In this document: positions 53,564 to 62,706 of the stretch, piece by piece
Layout of the letters: the number at the start of each line of letters is the position of its first letter
How positions within the stretch are numbered: the stretch's first letter is position 1
Origin: an uncultured Methanobrevibacter sp.
GTDB taxonomy: Archaea > Methanobacteriota > Methanobacteria > Methanobacteriales > Methanobacteriaceae
Direction of reading: 5' to 3'
Assembly: GCA_900320515.1 (NCBI GenBank)
Contig: ONSJ01000001.1
Location: 62,001 to 126,000 of the forward strand
Length of the DNA stretch: 64,000 nt
Position numbers and translations under genes: made by a program
The notes under the pieces: model-generated
What the model was told of the DNA's origin: nothing
The model's database searches: none
Seen by the model: only the letters and a program-made list of their open reading frames with translations

Positions 53564-53653
53564 ATATTAAAATTTATTTTTGTGCAATTTATACTTTTTT
53601 TACAATACTTTTAAATATCTCCAGTGTTAAATTAATTTAAAAGGAGGCATTTT

Positions 53654-54193
53654 ATGTCAATATATGATTTTGAAGTAAAAGATGGTGATGGAAATACAGT
53701 TTCATTATCCCAATACAAAGACAAAGTACTCTTGATAGTAAACTCAGCAACAAAATGTGGTTTTACACCACAATACACAGAACTAAACGAAATTTACGCA
53801 GAATTCAATGAACAAGGCTTTGAAATTTTGGATTTCCCATGCAACCAGTTTGGAAAACAAGCGCCTGGAACAACTGAAGAAATCACAGAAGTCTGCCGCT
53901 CAAAATGGTTGGTTCCATACACAATCTTTGAAAAAGTTGACGTCAATGGTGAAGATGCATCTCCATTATTTGAATATCTTAAGAATGAACAGCCATTTGT
54001 TGAACTGACAGGTAAGGGGGCTGGAAAACTTAAACTTGTTGTTAAGATGATGGATAGGCATTACAAGGACAACAATGACATCAAATGGAATTTCACCAAG
54101 TTTTTAGTTGACCGTGAAGGCAATGTTGTGCGCAGATTCGAGCCGACAGAAGATTTAAATGATGTAAAAGAAGCTGTAAAGGCTCTTTTATAA
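53654..54193 (+). CDS. Glutathione peroxidase-like thiol peroxidase
   Basis: 179 residues, a standard bacterial-type GPx. NSATKCGFTPQYTELNEIY has Cys at the peroxidatic (selenocysteine) position near residue 36, ILDFPCNQFGKQAPGTTEE gives the resolving region, and WNFTKFLVDREGNVVRRF supplies the Trp/Asn tetrad. Reduces peroxides, probably using thioredoxin as no glutathione is known in this lineage. GGAGGC before the ATG. Probably acquired from bacteria. Confidence 0.93.
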   Translation: MSIYDFEVKDGDGNTVSLSQYKDKVLLIVNSATKCGFTPQYTELNEIYAEFNEQGFEILDFPCNQFGKQAPGTTEEITEVCRSKWLVPYTIFEKVDVNGEDASPLFEYLKNEQPFVELTGKGAGKLKLVVKMMDRHYKDNNDIKWNFTKFLVDREGNVVRRFEPTEDLNDVKEAVKALL

Positions 54194-54332
54194 TTATTTT
54201 TTTTTAAATTTGCATTTCAAATTATTTAATAAAATTCATTTTTCTATTTTTGATTGTTATCAGTGTTCATTTTCACTAACTATTATTAACTATGAAGTAC
54301 AAAATACATTTACATAGTAAAGGTGCAAGCAA

Positions 54333-54758
54333 ATGTATAAAAAAATTTTATTACCTACAGACGGTTCATCCTATGCGGATCAAGAAGTGGAAAGAGTGAA
54401 AAATATACTCGCAGAAGATGGTGAAGTAATTGTTTTATCTGTTGCAGGCTTATTGACATCTAGCGCTTTTCAATCTAGAAAAAAAGTCAAAAAAGTAAAT
54501 GATAAGCTCAAAAAGGATGCCCAAAGATATGTGGATAATATGGCGGCCAAATTCGATGACGATGTAAAGGTTACAAAAATGGTCGTTAGAGGTTTTCCTT
54601 CAGATGCAATCAATGAAGTTGCAAATAAGGAAGGTGTTGACCTGATTGTAATATCTGCAACCGGTAAAAGCGGACTTCACAGATTTGTCCTTGGAAGTGT
54701 AACTGAAAAAGTCCTTAAAAACAGTGATGTGGACGTATTGTTAGTTCACAATGAATAG
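54333..54758 (+). CDS. Universal stress protein (UspA family)
   Basis: 141 residues. UspA fold: ILLPTDGSSYADQEVERV at the N-terminus, VKVTKMVVRGFPSDAINEVANKEGVDLIVISATGKSGLHRFVLGSVTEKVLKNSDVDVLLVH contains the GxG-x9-GS nucleotide-binding motif variant. Stress or survival protein. Transcribed just before, and overlapping in sequence with, the signals of the next gene. Confidence 0.92.
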   Translation: MYKKILLPTDGSSYADQEVERVKNILAEDGEVIVLSVAGLLTSSAFQSRKKVKKVNDKLKKDAQRYVDNMAAKFDDDVKVTKMVVRGFPSDAINEVANKEGVDLIVISATGKSGLHRFVLGSVTEKVLKNSDVDVLLVHNE

Positions 54759-54765
54759 GTGGAAT

Positions 54766-55164
54766 ATGAAATCAAAAACTATCATAACTGTAGTGATAAT
54801 AATTTTAGTAATCCTTATTGGAGCATTCCTGTTTATCCAAGCAAATTCACACAATACTAAAGTGGATGTAATTAGTAATTCTACCCTTAAAAATGGTGAC
54901 AATGTCCAAATAGTCCTTACTGATGAGTATAGAAATCTTTATCCTGGAGAAAAGGTTCAAATTAAAATTTTAGATGACTCAGGTTGGGCTAATTATTATG
55001 ATGTGGTTACAGATAACTCTGGTGAGGCATCAGTTGCTTTGTCCACTTTGGATAATGGGAATTATACAATCCATACAAATTATAACGGAACTCTATTCAA
55101 CAAGGCCTATCATGGCGTTGACTCATTAGTAATCGATGACGGATATGGTAATTACGGTTACTAA
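54766..55164 (+). CDS. Membrane-anchored extracellular Ig-like domain protein
   Basis: 132 residues from ATG 54766; AGGTGG at 54757-54762 fixes this start over an ATG inside the USP stop region. One hydrophobic helix (about 6-26), then a single Ig/FN-like domain with YPGEKVQIKILDDSGWANYYDVVTDNSGEASVALSTLDNGNYTIHTNYNGT, as in Methanobrevibacter surface proteins. Follows USP by 7 nt and is probably co-transcribed. Confidence 0.7.
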   Translation: MKSKTIITVVIIILVILIGAFLFIQANSHNTKVDVISNSTLKNGDNVQIVLTDEYRNLYPGEKVQIKILDDSGWANYYDVVTDNSGEASVALSTLDNGNYTIHTNYNGTLFNKAYHGVDSLVIDDGYGNYGY

Positions 55165-55364
55165 TTCTATTTTTTTATTATTGGTTTCAAATCTATCCTA
55201 TTCTTAAAGGTTGTTTTCTCAAAAATTTGTCTGATAGTTAATATCTAATTTTTACAAATTTTAAATGATTTAAAAGGGCTTTTTTCTTTAAGTATTAATA
55301 AGATAAAAAACAAATGATATATAGTATAATATATTATTTTATCAATTTTATCATAGAGGATATT

Positions 55365-56483
55365 ATGAAGGATTTAAAATTTAAAGAGCCAATACTTGTT
55401 ACAAGACCGTTATTGCCTCCAATCGAAAAATATGAAAAAAGACTAAAAGAGATTTGGGACAATAACTGGATAACTAATTATGGTCCGTTGGAACGTGAAT
55501 TCCAGGAGAAACTTAAAGGTTTCCTGAATGTAAAAAACATTGAATTTTTTGTCAATGGTCATGCCTCATTGGAAGTGGCTATAAAAGCATTGGATTTAAC
55601 AGGAGAGGTTATTACAACTCCATTCACATTCGCTTCAACTTCTCAAGCGATTATTAATAACGGTTTGACTCCAGTTTATGCTGATGTCGATGAGGAGTAT
55701 TATAATCTTGACCCTGACAATATTGAAGATTTGATTACCGATAAGACTTCTGCAATTATACCTGTACATGTATTTGGAAATCCTTGTGATATTGATAAAA
55801 TTGAAAAAATTGCTAAAAGGAATGATTTGAAAGTAATCTATGATGCTGCTCATGCATTTAATGTTAGAATAGATGGTAATCCTATAGGTTCCTATGGTGA
55901 TATCAGCATGTTCAGTTTCCATGCAACAAAGGTATTCAATACCATTGAAGGTGGAGCATTGATGTATGACGATGATGATTTAACATATAAATTAAGATCA
56001 ATTAAAAACTTTGGAATCACTCCAGATAATGAGGAAGTGCAATTTTTAGGCGTTAATGCTAAAATGAATGAGTTTGAAGCAGCAATGGGTTTAATTAACT
56101 TGGAATATGTTGAAAATGCAATTGCTAAAAGAAAAGTGATTTATGAAAAATATTTGGAATGCCTGTCAGATCTTGAAGATCAGGGCAAAGTAAAAGTTTT
56201 AAGGCCTAAAAGCAATGTTGATTATAATTATGCATATTTCACAATTAAATTGAATACATTTGATGAAAAGGATCATTTATTTAATAAATTGCCTGAATAT
56301 AATGTTTATGCCAAAAGATATTTCTATCCTCCATGCAACGAATTTCCAGCATACGATTTTGAAAAGAATACGCCAATTGCCAAAAATGTCAGTGATACAA
56401 TCCTTTCACTACCTTTATATTTGGATTTGACTGTTGAGGATGTTGAAAAAATTTGTAAAATCATTGAAATCGAATTGAAATGA
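55365..56483 (+). CDS. DegT/DnrJ/EryC1/StrS PLP-dependent sugar aminotransferase
   Basis: 372 residues from ATG 55365 (AGAGGA at 55355-55360). NWITNYGPLEREFQEKL and TTPFTFASTSQAII near the N-terminus, IIPVHVFGNPCDIDKI, and the PLP-binding Lys in FSFHATKVFNTIEGG near residue 190. Makes amino sugars from nucleotide-linked keto sugars. First gene of the surface-polysaccharide cluster to the end of the window. Confidence 0.92.
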   Translation: MKDLKFKEPILVTRPLLPPIEKYEKRLKEIWDNNWITNYGPLEREFQEKLKGFLNVKNIEFFVNGHASLEVAIKALDLTGEVITTPFTFASTSQAIINNGLTPVYADVDEEYYNLDPDNIEDLITDKTSAIIPVHVFGNPCDIDKIEKIAKRNDLKVIYDAAHAFNVRIDGNPIGSYGDISMFSFHATKVFNTIEGGALMYDDDDLTYKLRSIKNFGITPDNEEVQFLGVNAKMNEFEAAMGLINLEYVENAIAKRKVIYEKYLECLSDLEDQGKVKVLRPKSNVDYNYAYFTIKLNTFDEKDHLFNKLPEYNVYAKRYFYPPCNEFPAYDFEKNTPIAKNVSDTILSLPLYLDLTVEDVEKICKIIEIELK

Positions 56484-56499
56484 TTGTGGTGTTTTATTC

Positions 56500-58521
56500 A
56501 TGAGTATAAAAAGTAAGGGTAAAAAAATTGCTAAAAAACTCTTAAATAAGTATTTCAGCTATTATTCAGTACCTACAGTTGAGTTGTCTTTACAAGATGG
56601 AACTATAATAGTTAAGACAACCAAAAGGGTCATGCCAAATTCATTCATTGAAATTAAACATAGGTCAAGTGGTAAAAGATTATTGCGTAAAGTAAAATCT
56701 TCAAAGGCTGTTTTTGAAATCTCTGAACTGGTTGAAATGACTCAAAGCGGAGCACTGGATTTTTATTTTAAATTCAAATCAAATGATTTGTTCTATAAAA
56801 AGAGGGTAAAATTCATTCCTTCAAACCAATTCTTTAAGGCAATATCCAGAGAAAAGCATCTGGTATTAAATTCATATAAAACAAATTTCGGGAACCTGTC
56901 AATAAAGATTGACGATATCGACTTTGATTATAATATTACTCATTTGGAGAGCGTTGACGATAATAACATCCTGATTAAAGGGGATTTTGAGATATTAAAT
57001 GAGGATATTGAAAACATTGACAGGGTTACAATCATGGCAAATCACAGGTTGGACAGTCAAAGTAACATTTTCGACATGAAATTCAGCCCCGATGAATCAA
57101 ATAATAAAAAATATACTTTTGAAGGAATAATTGACAAAATAAATAATTCAGATAAGACAATCCTCGATTTAAGAATGGATTTTTATCTGAGACTTTATGA
57201 TGATGATATCTATTATCAGTCTTTAATTGTCTTATCAACTTTCAAATACTTTGAAAATGATGAAGACAGATTTTTGATTAAGCTTGATGTTGATGGCAAT
57301 GTCTATTCTTATTATGCTACTGAAAACAAACATTCGCTTGCTTTATGGATTACAACCGAAGCGGCATGGTGGAGATCATATACGATTGCATGCGGAAGGA
57401 CAATTTATGAAGAGGCTTCCAAGACCAGAATCGATGAGAATATGATTTTCTTTGAAAGCTTTTTTGGAAATGCCTATAGTGGTAATCCAAAGTATATCTA
57501 TGAAAAAATGCTGGAGATGGGTTTGGATAAAAAATATACTTTTGTTTGGGCTTATTCCGGAGAAAATAAAGATATCATTCCTGGAAATCCTATAATCGTT
57601 GACAGATTCCAGCCTGGAGACTATTATAAATACCTGGCTTTGTCAAAGTATTGGGTAAACAATATCATATTCCCAATTCACACCAAAAGGCCTGGAAATG
57701 TTTATTTGCAGACTTGGCACGGCACTCCACTTAAGAAATTAGGTTTTGACATTACTATTCCTGGGCCTGAAGTTCAGGGCAGACAGAATTTCTTCAATGA
57801 GTCCAGAAACTGGGATTATCTGTTATCTTCAAACACATATTCTTCAAAGATTTTTAAAAGGGCATTCAAATACAATAAGGAAATTTTGGAGTTGGGATAT
57901 CCTATCAATGACATTTTCTTTAAGGATAATGATGAATTTGTTAAAAATTTAAAATCCAAACTTAATATTGATGAGAATAAGAAAATTATTTTATATGCTC
58001 CTACCTGGAAGGATGATGAGAAAAATGATTCCTGGCAGCATTATTTCAATCTGGAAATTGATTTGGAAAGGTTATATGAGGAATTTTCCGACGAATATGT
58101 AATCATTTTAAAGATGCATCATTTGGTATCTGAAAATCTTAAAATTGATGAGAAAATGAAGGATTTTGCTATTGACTTGTCAAGTTATGATGATATTCAG
58201 GAGCTGTATATTATGTCAGATATATTAATCACTGACTATTCCTCAGTGTTCTTTGATTATGCACATTCAAGAAGGCCTATTCTATTTTTCGTGCCAGATT
58301 TAAATCACTATATTGAGAATGTTAGAGGTTTATACTTGAATATGGAAAAGGAACTTCCAGGACCTCTTATAAAGGATAATGATCAATTAATTTATACTAT
58401 TAAAAATATTGGTGAAATCTCAGATGACTTTGCTGATAAGTATGGTGAGTTTTATCAGAGATTTTGTAGCTTATGTGATGGTGATTCTTCAGAAAAAATT
58501 ATTAAAAAGATATTTGATTAG
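56500..58521 (+). CDS. CDP-glycerol glycerophosphotransferase-like (TagB/TagF) protein
   Basis: 673 residues. The C-terminal half has VYLQTWHGTPLKKLGFDI near 402 and ILYAPTWKDDEK near 497, signatures of the CDP-glycerol glycerophosphotransferase superfamily, with ILITDYSSVFFDYAHSRRPILFF near 575. The N-terminal 270 residues form a beta-rich domain typical of fused teichoic polymerases. Transfers glycerol- or ribitol-phosphate to a lipid-linked or sugar acceptor at the membrane. Suggests phosphate-containing surface polymers, unusual for archaea. Confidence 0.85.
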   Translation: MSIKSKGKKIAKKLLNKYFSYYSVPTVELSLQDGTIIVKTTKRVMPNSFIEIKHRSSGKRLLRKVKSSKAVFEISELVEMTQSGALDFYFKFKSNDLFYKKRVKFIPSNQFFKAISREKHLVLNSYKTNFGNLSIKIDDIDFDYNITHLESVDDNNILIKGDFEILNEDIENIDRVTIMANHRLDSQSNIFDMKFSPDESNNKKYTFEGIIDKINNSDKTILDLRMDFYLRLYDDDIYYQSLIVLSTFKYFENDEDRFLIKLDVDGNVYSYYATENKHSLALWITTEAAWWRSYTIACGRTIYEEASKTRIDENMIFFESFFGNAYSGNPKYIYEKMLEMGLDKKYTFVWAYSGENKDIIPGNPIIVDRFQPGDYYKYLALSKYWVNNIIFPIHTKRPGNVYLQTWHGTPLKKLGFDITIPGPEVQGRQNFFNESRNWDYLLSSNTYSSKIFKRAFKYNKEILELGYPINDIFFKDNDEFVKNLKSKLNIDENKKIILYAPTWKDDEKNDSWQHYFNLEIDLERLYEEFSDEYVIILKMHHLVSENLKIDEKMKDFAIDLSSYDDIQELYIMSDILITDYSSVFFDYAHSRRPILFFVPDLNHYIENVRGLYLNMEKELPGPLIKDNDQLIYTIKNIGEISDDFADKYGEFYQRFCSLCDGDSSEKIIKKIFD

Positions 58522-58530
58522 GGTGTTTCG

Positions 58531-59514
58531 ATGGGTTTAAAACAAAAATTTGCACAAAAATTAATAAACAATAGCGGTTCACTTAAATATTATAAAAATC
58601 AGGTTGATGTTTTAACTAAAAAAGTTGAAAGACTTGAAAAGGCCAATGACTCCAATAATAGACTGTTTAATACAATCTTTCTTGATTATGAGCTGACTCC
58701 AAGCCCGTTACTTCAAAGTTTCAGGGACTTGTCCTTGGAATTGTTGAGATTCATGGATAACGTATGCATGAAGTATGATTTGGAGTGGATGATTGAGGGA
58801 GGTACATTTTTAGGGGCTATCAGGCACGACGGTTTCATTCCATGGGATGATGATATGGACTCCGGAATGATGAGGGAGGATTATAACAAATTGGTTGATG
58901 TTCTTCCCGAAGAGCTTGAAAGAAATGGCCTTAAGGATAATATAAAAATCAATTTCAGGCAAAGAAACGCCTTTGTTGAAGGTGCAACTTCATTTTTACA
59001 GTTATTCTATTACAATACATTAAGCGGCGGTGGAGTTGATTTGACCGCACTTGATGTTTTCCCATATGACTATATGAAGCAATATGGCGGTGAAGATATA
59101 GGCCAGAAGTATGAGGACGCAAGATTGAAGTTCTATCATGATATTGTGGAAATCGGGGACTATGATGCCACAGTTGAGAGATATCATGAGAACATGGGTC
59201 TGACATGGGATAGAACCAACCACATGTTGAATGGTGTTGAAGGCCCTCAAGGACCAAAAAGGATTTTAAAACTCAAGGTTTTTGAAACCGATAAGATGCA
59301 GCCATTTAAACGTGTTCAATTCGGTAAATACGAATTCCCTGGTCCGAATGATAAGGATTATTATTTAAAAACTTATTATGGAAATTATTGGAATATTCCT
59401 AAAGTCCTGACATTCCATCAAAGGATGGGAAGGCTTAGAAAATACCCTGACATTGTTGAAATCTTTGAAAATGAGATAATTAAGTTTGAAGAGATTAATG
59501 ATAATTTTGAATGA
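58531..59514 (+). CDS. LicD family phosphotransferase
   Basis: 327 residues. LicD core LEWMIEGGTFLGAIRHDGFIPWDDDMDSGMMREDYNKLVDVLP near residues 85-125 has the GGTLLGxxRHxGFIPWDDDxD signature. N-terminal coiled coil (YKNQVDVLTKKVERLEKAND, about 21-40). LicD adds phosphocholine or phosphorylated groups to surface glycans in bacteria. Fits the phosphate-rich polymer suggested by the preceding gene. Confidence 0.9.
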   Translation: MGLKQKFAQKLINNSGSLKYYKNQVDVLTKKVERLEKANDSNNRLFNTIFLDYELTPSPLLQSFRDLSLELLRFMDNVCMKYDLEWMIEGGTFLGAIRHDGFIPWDDDMDSGMMREDYNKLVDVLPEELERNGLKDNIKINFRQRNAFVEGATSFLQLFYYNTLSGGGVDLTALDVFPYDYMKQYGGEDIGQKYEDARLKFYHDIVEIGDYDATVERYHENMGLTWDRTNHMLNGVEGPQGPKRILKLKVFETDKMQPFKRVQFGKYEFPGPNDKDYYLKTYYGNYWNIPKVLTFHQRMGRLRKYPDIVEIFENEIIKFEEINDNFE

Positions 59515-59526
59515 TTTGTTGATAGT

Positions 59527-60843
59527 ATGAAAAATGTTTTAGTGTTTCCCTGTGGTTCTGAGATTGGTTTGGAGATTCATAACGCTTTAAAATACAGTAA
59601 GGATTTTAAGCTGTACGGCGGGTCTAGTGTAGACGACCATGGCAAGTTTGTATATGAAAATTATATTCCAGACATTCCATTCATAGATGATGATGGATTG
59701 TTGGACTTCCTGAATGAAGCTATTGATGAGAATGATATTGATTTGATATACCCTGCACATGATGATGTCGTACTGAAACTTTCAGAACTCAAGGATGATT
59801 TGAAAGCCCATGTTGTAGTTTCAAACAGTAAAACATGTGACGTTTGCAGATCCAAAAGCAAAACCTATAAATTTTTCAATGAATTTGATTTCATTCCTAA
59901 ATTATATGACATTTCCAAAGACAGTTTTAATGATTTGGATTATGTTGGAAAGCTAACTGATGGGGAATTCCCTATTTTTTTAAAGCCTGATGTAGGTCAG
60001 GGTGCCAAGGGAGTTGCCATTGCTAATAATATTGATGATTTGAAACATCATTTTACTGAAAATCCCGGTTTGATAGCAGTTGAATATCTTCCTAATGAAG
60101 AATACACCATCGATTGTTTTTCAGCCAACGGAAAATTATTGTACTGTGAAAAAAGGCAGAGAATTCGTGTAAAAGATGGAATTAGTGTGAATGCAATAAC
60201 TGTTCAAACTGAAGAATCAATTAAGGAGATTGCTGAGATAATCAATTCAAAATTGACTTTTGACGGAGCATGGTTTTTCCAGCTTAAGAAGGACAGGAAT
60301 AATCACTATAAGCTTTTGGAAATCGCACCAAGAATTGCCGGAACAATGGCATTGCACAGAAATACAGGCATAAACTTCCCTCTTTTAACATTGTATGCGC
60401 ATTTGGGAATTGATGTTAATGTATTGACCAATGAGAATAGGTTAACCATTGATAGGGCTTTGACCAATAGATTTAATTATGAAATTGATTATGACAGGGT
60501 GTATCTTGATTTTGACGATACAGTTTTTGTTAAAGGCAAAATCAACACTTTTCTTATGATGTTTTTATATCAGTGTGTAAATGAGAGTAAGGAAATAATT
60601 TTGATTACAAAGCACATAAAGGATATTCGCGAGACATTAAAAGAGTTGAAAATTGATATTGATCTGTTTGATGAAATAATTACTCTATCAAAAGAAGATG
60701 AAAAATACAAATATATGAATGATGATTTATCTGCGATATTTATCGACGATTCCTTTTCCGAAAGGATGGTTATTTCAAATAAGCTAAAATTACCTGTATT
60801 TGATTTGGATGCTGTTGAATCATTAATTGATTGGAGAATGTGA
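59527..60843 (+). CDS. ATP-grasp / HAD-like fusion protein
   Basis: 438 residues. ATP-grasp part: KNVLVFPCGSEIGLEIHNAL, GEFPIFLKPDVGQGAKGVAI, VEYLPNEEYTIDCFS, and ELKDD; resembles carbamoyl phosphate synthetase-like ligases. C-terminal part from about 325: YLDFDDTVF (DxDxT at 328-332), ILITKHIKD, and AIFIDDSFSER, a HAD phosphatase-like fold. The fusion suggests ATP-dependent activation of a carboxylate coupled with phosphate removal or control. Lies in the polysaccharide operon, 12 nt after licD. Confidence 0.75.
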   Translation: MKNVLVFPCGSEIGLEIHNALKYSKDFKLYGGSSVDDHGKFVYENYIPDIPFIDDDGLLDFLNEAIDENDIDLIYPAHDDVVLKLSELKDDLKAHVVVSNSKTCDVCRSKSKTYKFFNEFDFIPKLYDISKDSFNDLDYVGKLTDGEFPIFLKPDVGQGAKGVAIANNIDDLKHHFTENPGLIAVEYLPNEEYTIDCFSANGKLLYCEKRQRIRVKDGISVNAITVQTEESIKEIAEIINSKLTFDGAWFFQLKKDRNNHYKLLEIAPRIAGTMALHRNTGINFPLLTLYAHLGIDVNVLTNENRLTIDRALTNRFNYEIDYDRVYLDFDDTVFVKGKINTFLMMFLYQCVNESKEIILITKHIKDIRETLKELKIDIDLFDEIITLSKEDEKYKYMNDDLSAIFIDDSFSERMVISNKLKLPVFDLDAVESLIDWRM

Positions 60844-60848
60844 GAGTT

Positions 60849-62702
60849 ATGACAAATGAATATAAATTATCTGTTGTTGTTTTAGTTTATAATACCCAAT
60901 ACTATTTGGAAGACTGTTTGGATTCACTTCTAAATCAGACATTGGAGGATATGGAAATCATTTGTGTCAATGATGAAAGTACAGACAACAGTTTGAATAT
61001 ACTGAAGCAATATGCAAGAAAATATGATAATATAACAATCATCGATCAGAAAAATCAGGGCGGGGCTGTTGCAGGAAACAACGGTCTTAAAATTGCAAAA
61101 GGTGAATATGTAGCAATAATCGATTCCGATGACATCGTTGTTGAGGATGCCTATGAGAAGCTATACAATAAGGCAAAGCAAACCGATTCAGACATTGTCG
61201 CCGGAAAACCCGTCAAATATGTTAGCAGGTATCAAAGGGAGATAACCTATAAAAATAATATCTGGGATGAAGAGAGAACATTCACTGTTGATGAATTCAA
61301 AGATATTTACTATGATGTTTTTTATTGGAACAAGATTTATAGAAGGGAATTTGTTGAAAAGCATGACATTTACATGATTCCCGGAAAGATTTATGCTGAT
61401 GTTCCACTGGTTTATAGGGCATATTCCTTTGCAGATAAAATCAGCATTATCCCTGATGTCGTTTATTATTGGCGTAGACGTGCCCAGGAGGACATCATTG
61501 AGGGAAACAGTGATACATCAATCAGTAAAAGCTTGCTTGACATACCTAACATGAAGGACAGGCTTTCCACATATTACTATGCTAAGGATTACTTTAAGGA
61601 AGCCGGAAAGGAACAGTATTTTAGCTATGTCATAAAGACATATCTTGAAAGATTCTTTTACCCTATAAAAGGTATTTTAAAAGATGAAAACTTTAAGAAG
61701 GCCTATTTAAGTGAAATTAAAGCAATCTTATCTGACATTGATGATATCTATGATAACAACCTGGAAATTAGATACAACCTCTTCTTTTATTTCATATTAA
61801 ACGATATGGATAAGGATTTGGAGGATTTCCTAAACTTTGATTTGGATGAGCGTTCAACCGTTTATCGTGACGGAAAACTTTATTGGAATGTTAAATACTT
61901 TGACAATCCTGATTATAACATTCCTGATGAAGTGTTTGAAATTGGAAAAGCCGAAGATAATTTCATAAATGTTGATGACATTTCAGCGGATTCCAAATTT
62001 ATTTACTTCAACAATATTGAATTGCCTAGGAATTTAAAAATCAATGAAGTTAAAGTAGCATTTATGGGATTGACAAAAAGGGATTCCCTAAGGGCGAATA
62101 ACATTTTTGAATTCGGATTGGACGAGGTTGGCGACCATATATATTCGGGTAAGGTAAATGTTGATGAGATAACAAACATTAACAATTATGATGTTCATTT
62201 GAAAGTGGTATATGATGACGATTATGAAATATTCAGATTCAAGGAAAGGCTGTTTAAAAAGGAAAATAGTGAGATAGTCGAATTGAATAAAAACAAGGAT
62301 CTGCGGTTCTATTTCACATCATTAGGCAATTTTTCAATTACAAAAGGATACTGCAGGAATTTCTTTGATTATAGGGCAGACAGCCAATCAATGACTTTAA
62401 TTCCTCATACTGACGGTGCAGCTATTTATAAGGTTGCTTTTAACTATAAATATGATAACGTTTACTTCTCCAAAAAGGATGAAAGTCCTAAAATCAGATT
62501 GCAGAATGAACTGGAATTGATTTGGAAATATTCCATTGAGGAGAATACCAAATACAATCTCAATATTGAAATTCATAAAAACAAGTTTAAATTAAAGAAG
62601 GATGCCTTTGTTGACTTTAAAGAGCAGACTGTTGAATATAATGGTAAAAAGATAAGAATATTTGAAGATGATGATGGAAGCATAGCGATAATTTTAAAAT
62701 GA
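60849..62702 (+). CDS. Family 2 glycosyltransferase with C-terminal extension
   Basis: 617 residues from ATG 60849. GT-A fold: VVVLVYNTQYYLEDCLDSLLNQTLEDMEIICVNDESTDNS, NNGLKIAKGEYVAIIDSDDIV (DxD near 92). A GT2 domain of about 330 residues is followed by a beta-rich region of about 280 residues (FYFTSLGNFSITKGYCRNFFDYRADSQSM) with no clear family. Adds sugar to surface glycan. Nearly overlaps the previous gene's stop. Confidence 0.9.
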   Translation: MTNEYKLSVVVLVYNTQYYLEDCLDSLLNQTLEDMEIICVNDESTDNSLNILKQYARKYDNITIIDQKNQGGAVAGNNGLKIAKGEYVAIIDSDDIVVEDAYEKLYNKAKQTDSDIVAGKPVKYVSRYQREITYKNNIWDEERTFTVDEFKDIYYDVFYWNKIYRREFVEKHDIYMIPGKIYADVPLVYRAYSFADKISIIPDVVYYWRRRAQEDIIEGNSDTSISKSLLDIPNMKDRLSTYYYAKDYFKEAGKEQYFSYVIKTYLERFFYPIKGILKDENFKKAYLSEIKAILSDIDDIYDNNLEIRYNLFFYFILNDMDKDLEDFLNFDLDERSTVYRDGKLYWNVKYFDNPDYNIPDEVFEIGKAEDNFINVDDISADSKFIYFNNIELPRNLKINEVKVAFMGLTKRDSLRANNIFEFGLDEVGDHIYSGKVNVDEITNINNYDVHLKVVYDDDYEIFRFKERLFKKENSEIVELNKNKDLRFYFTSLGNFSITKGYCRNFFDYRADSQSMTLIPHTDGAAIYKVAFNYKYDNVYFSKKDESPKIRLQNELELIWKYSIEENTKYNLNIEIHKNKFKLKKDAFVDFKEQTVEYNGKKIRIFEDDDGSIAIILK

Positions 62703-62706
62703 TAAT

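Noticed and set aside
53759-53764. Selenocysteine at the active site of glutathione peroxidase
   Set aside because: The position is an ordinary Cys codon (TGT), so no recoding is needed.
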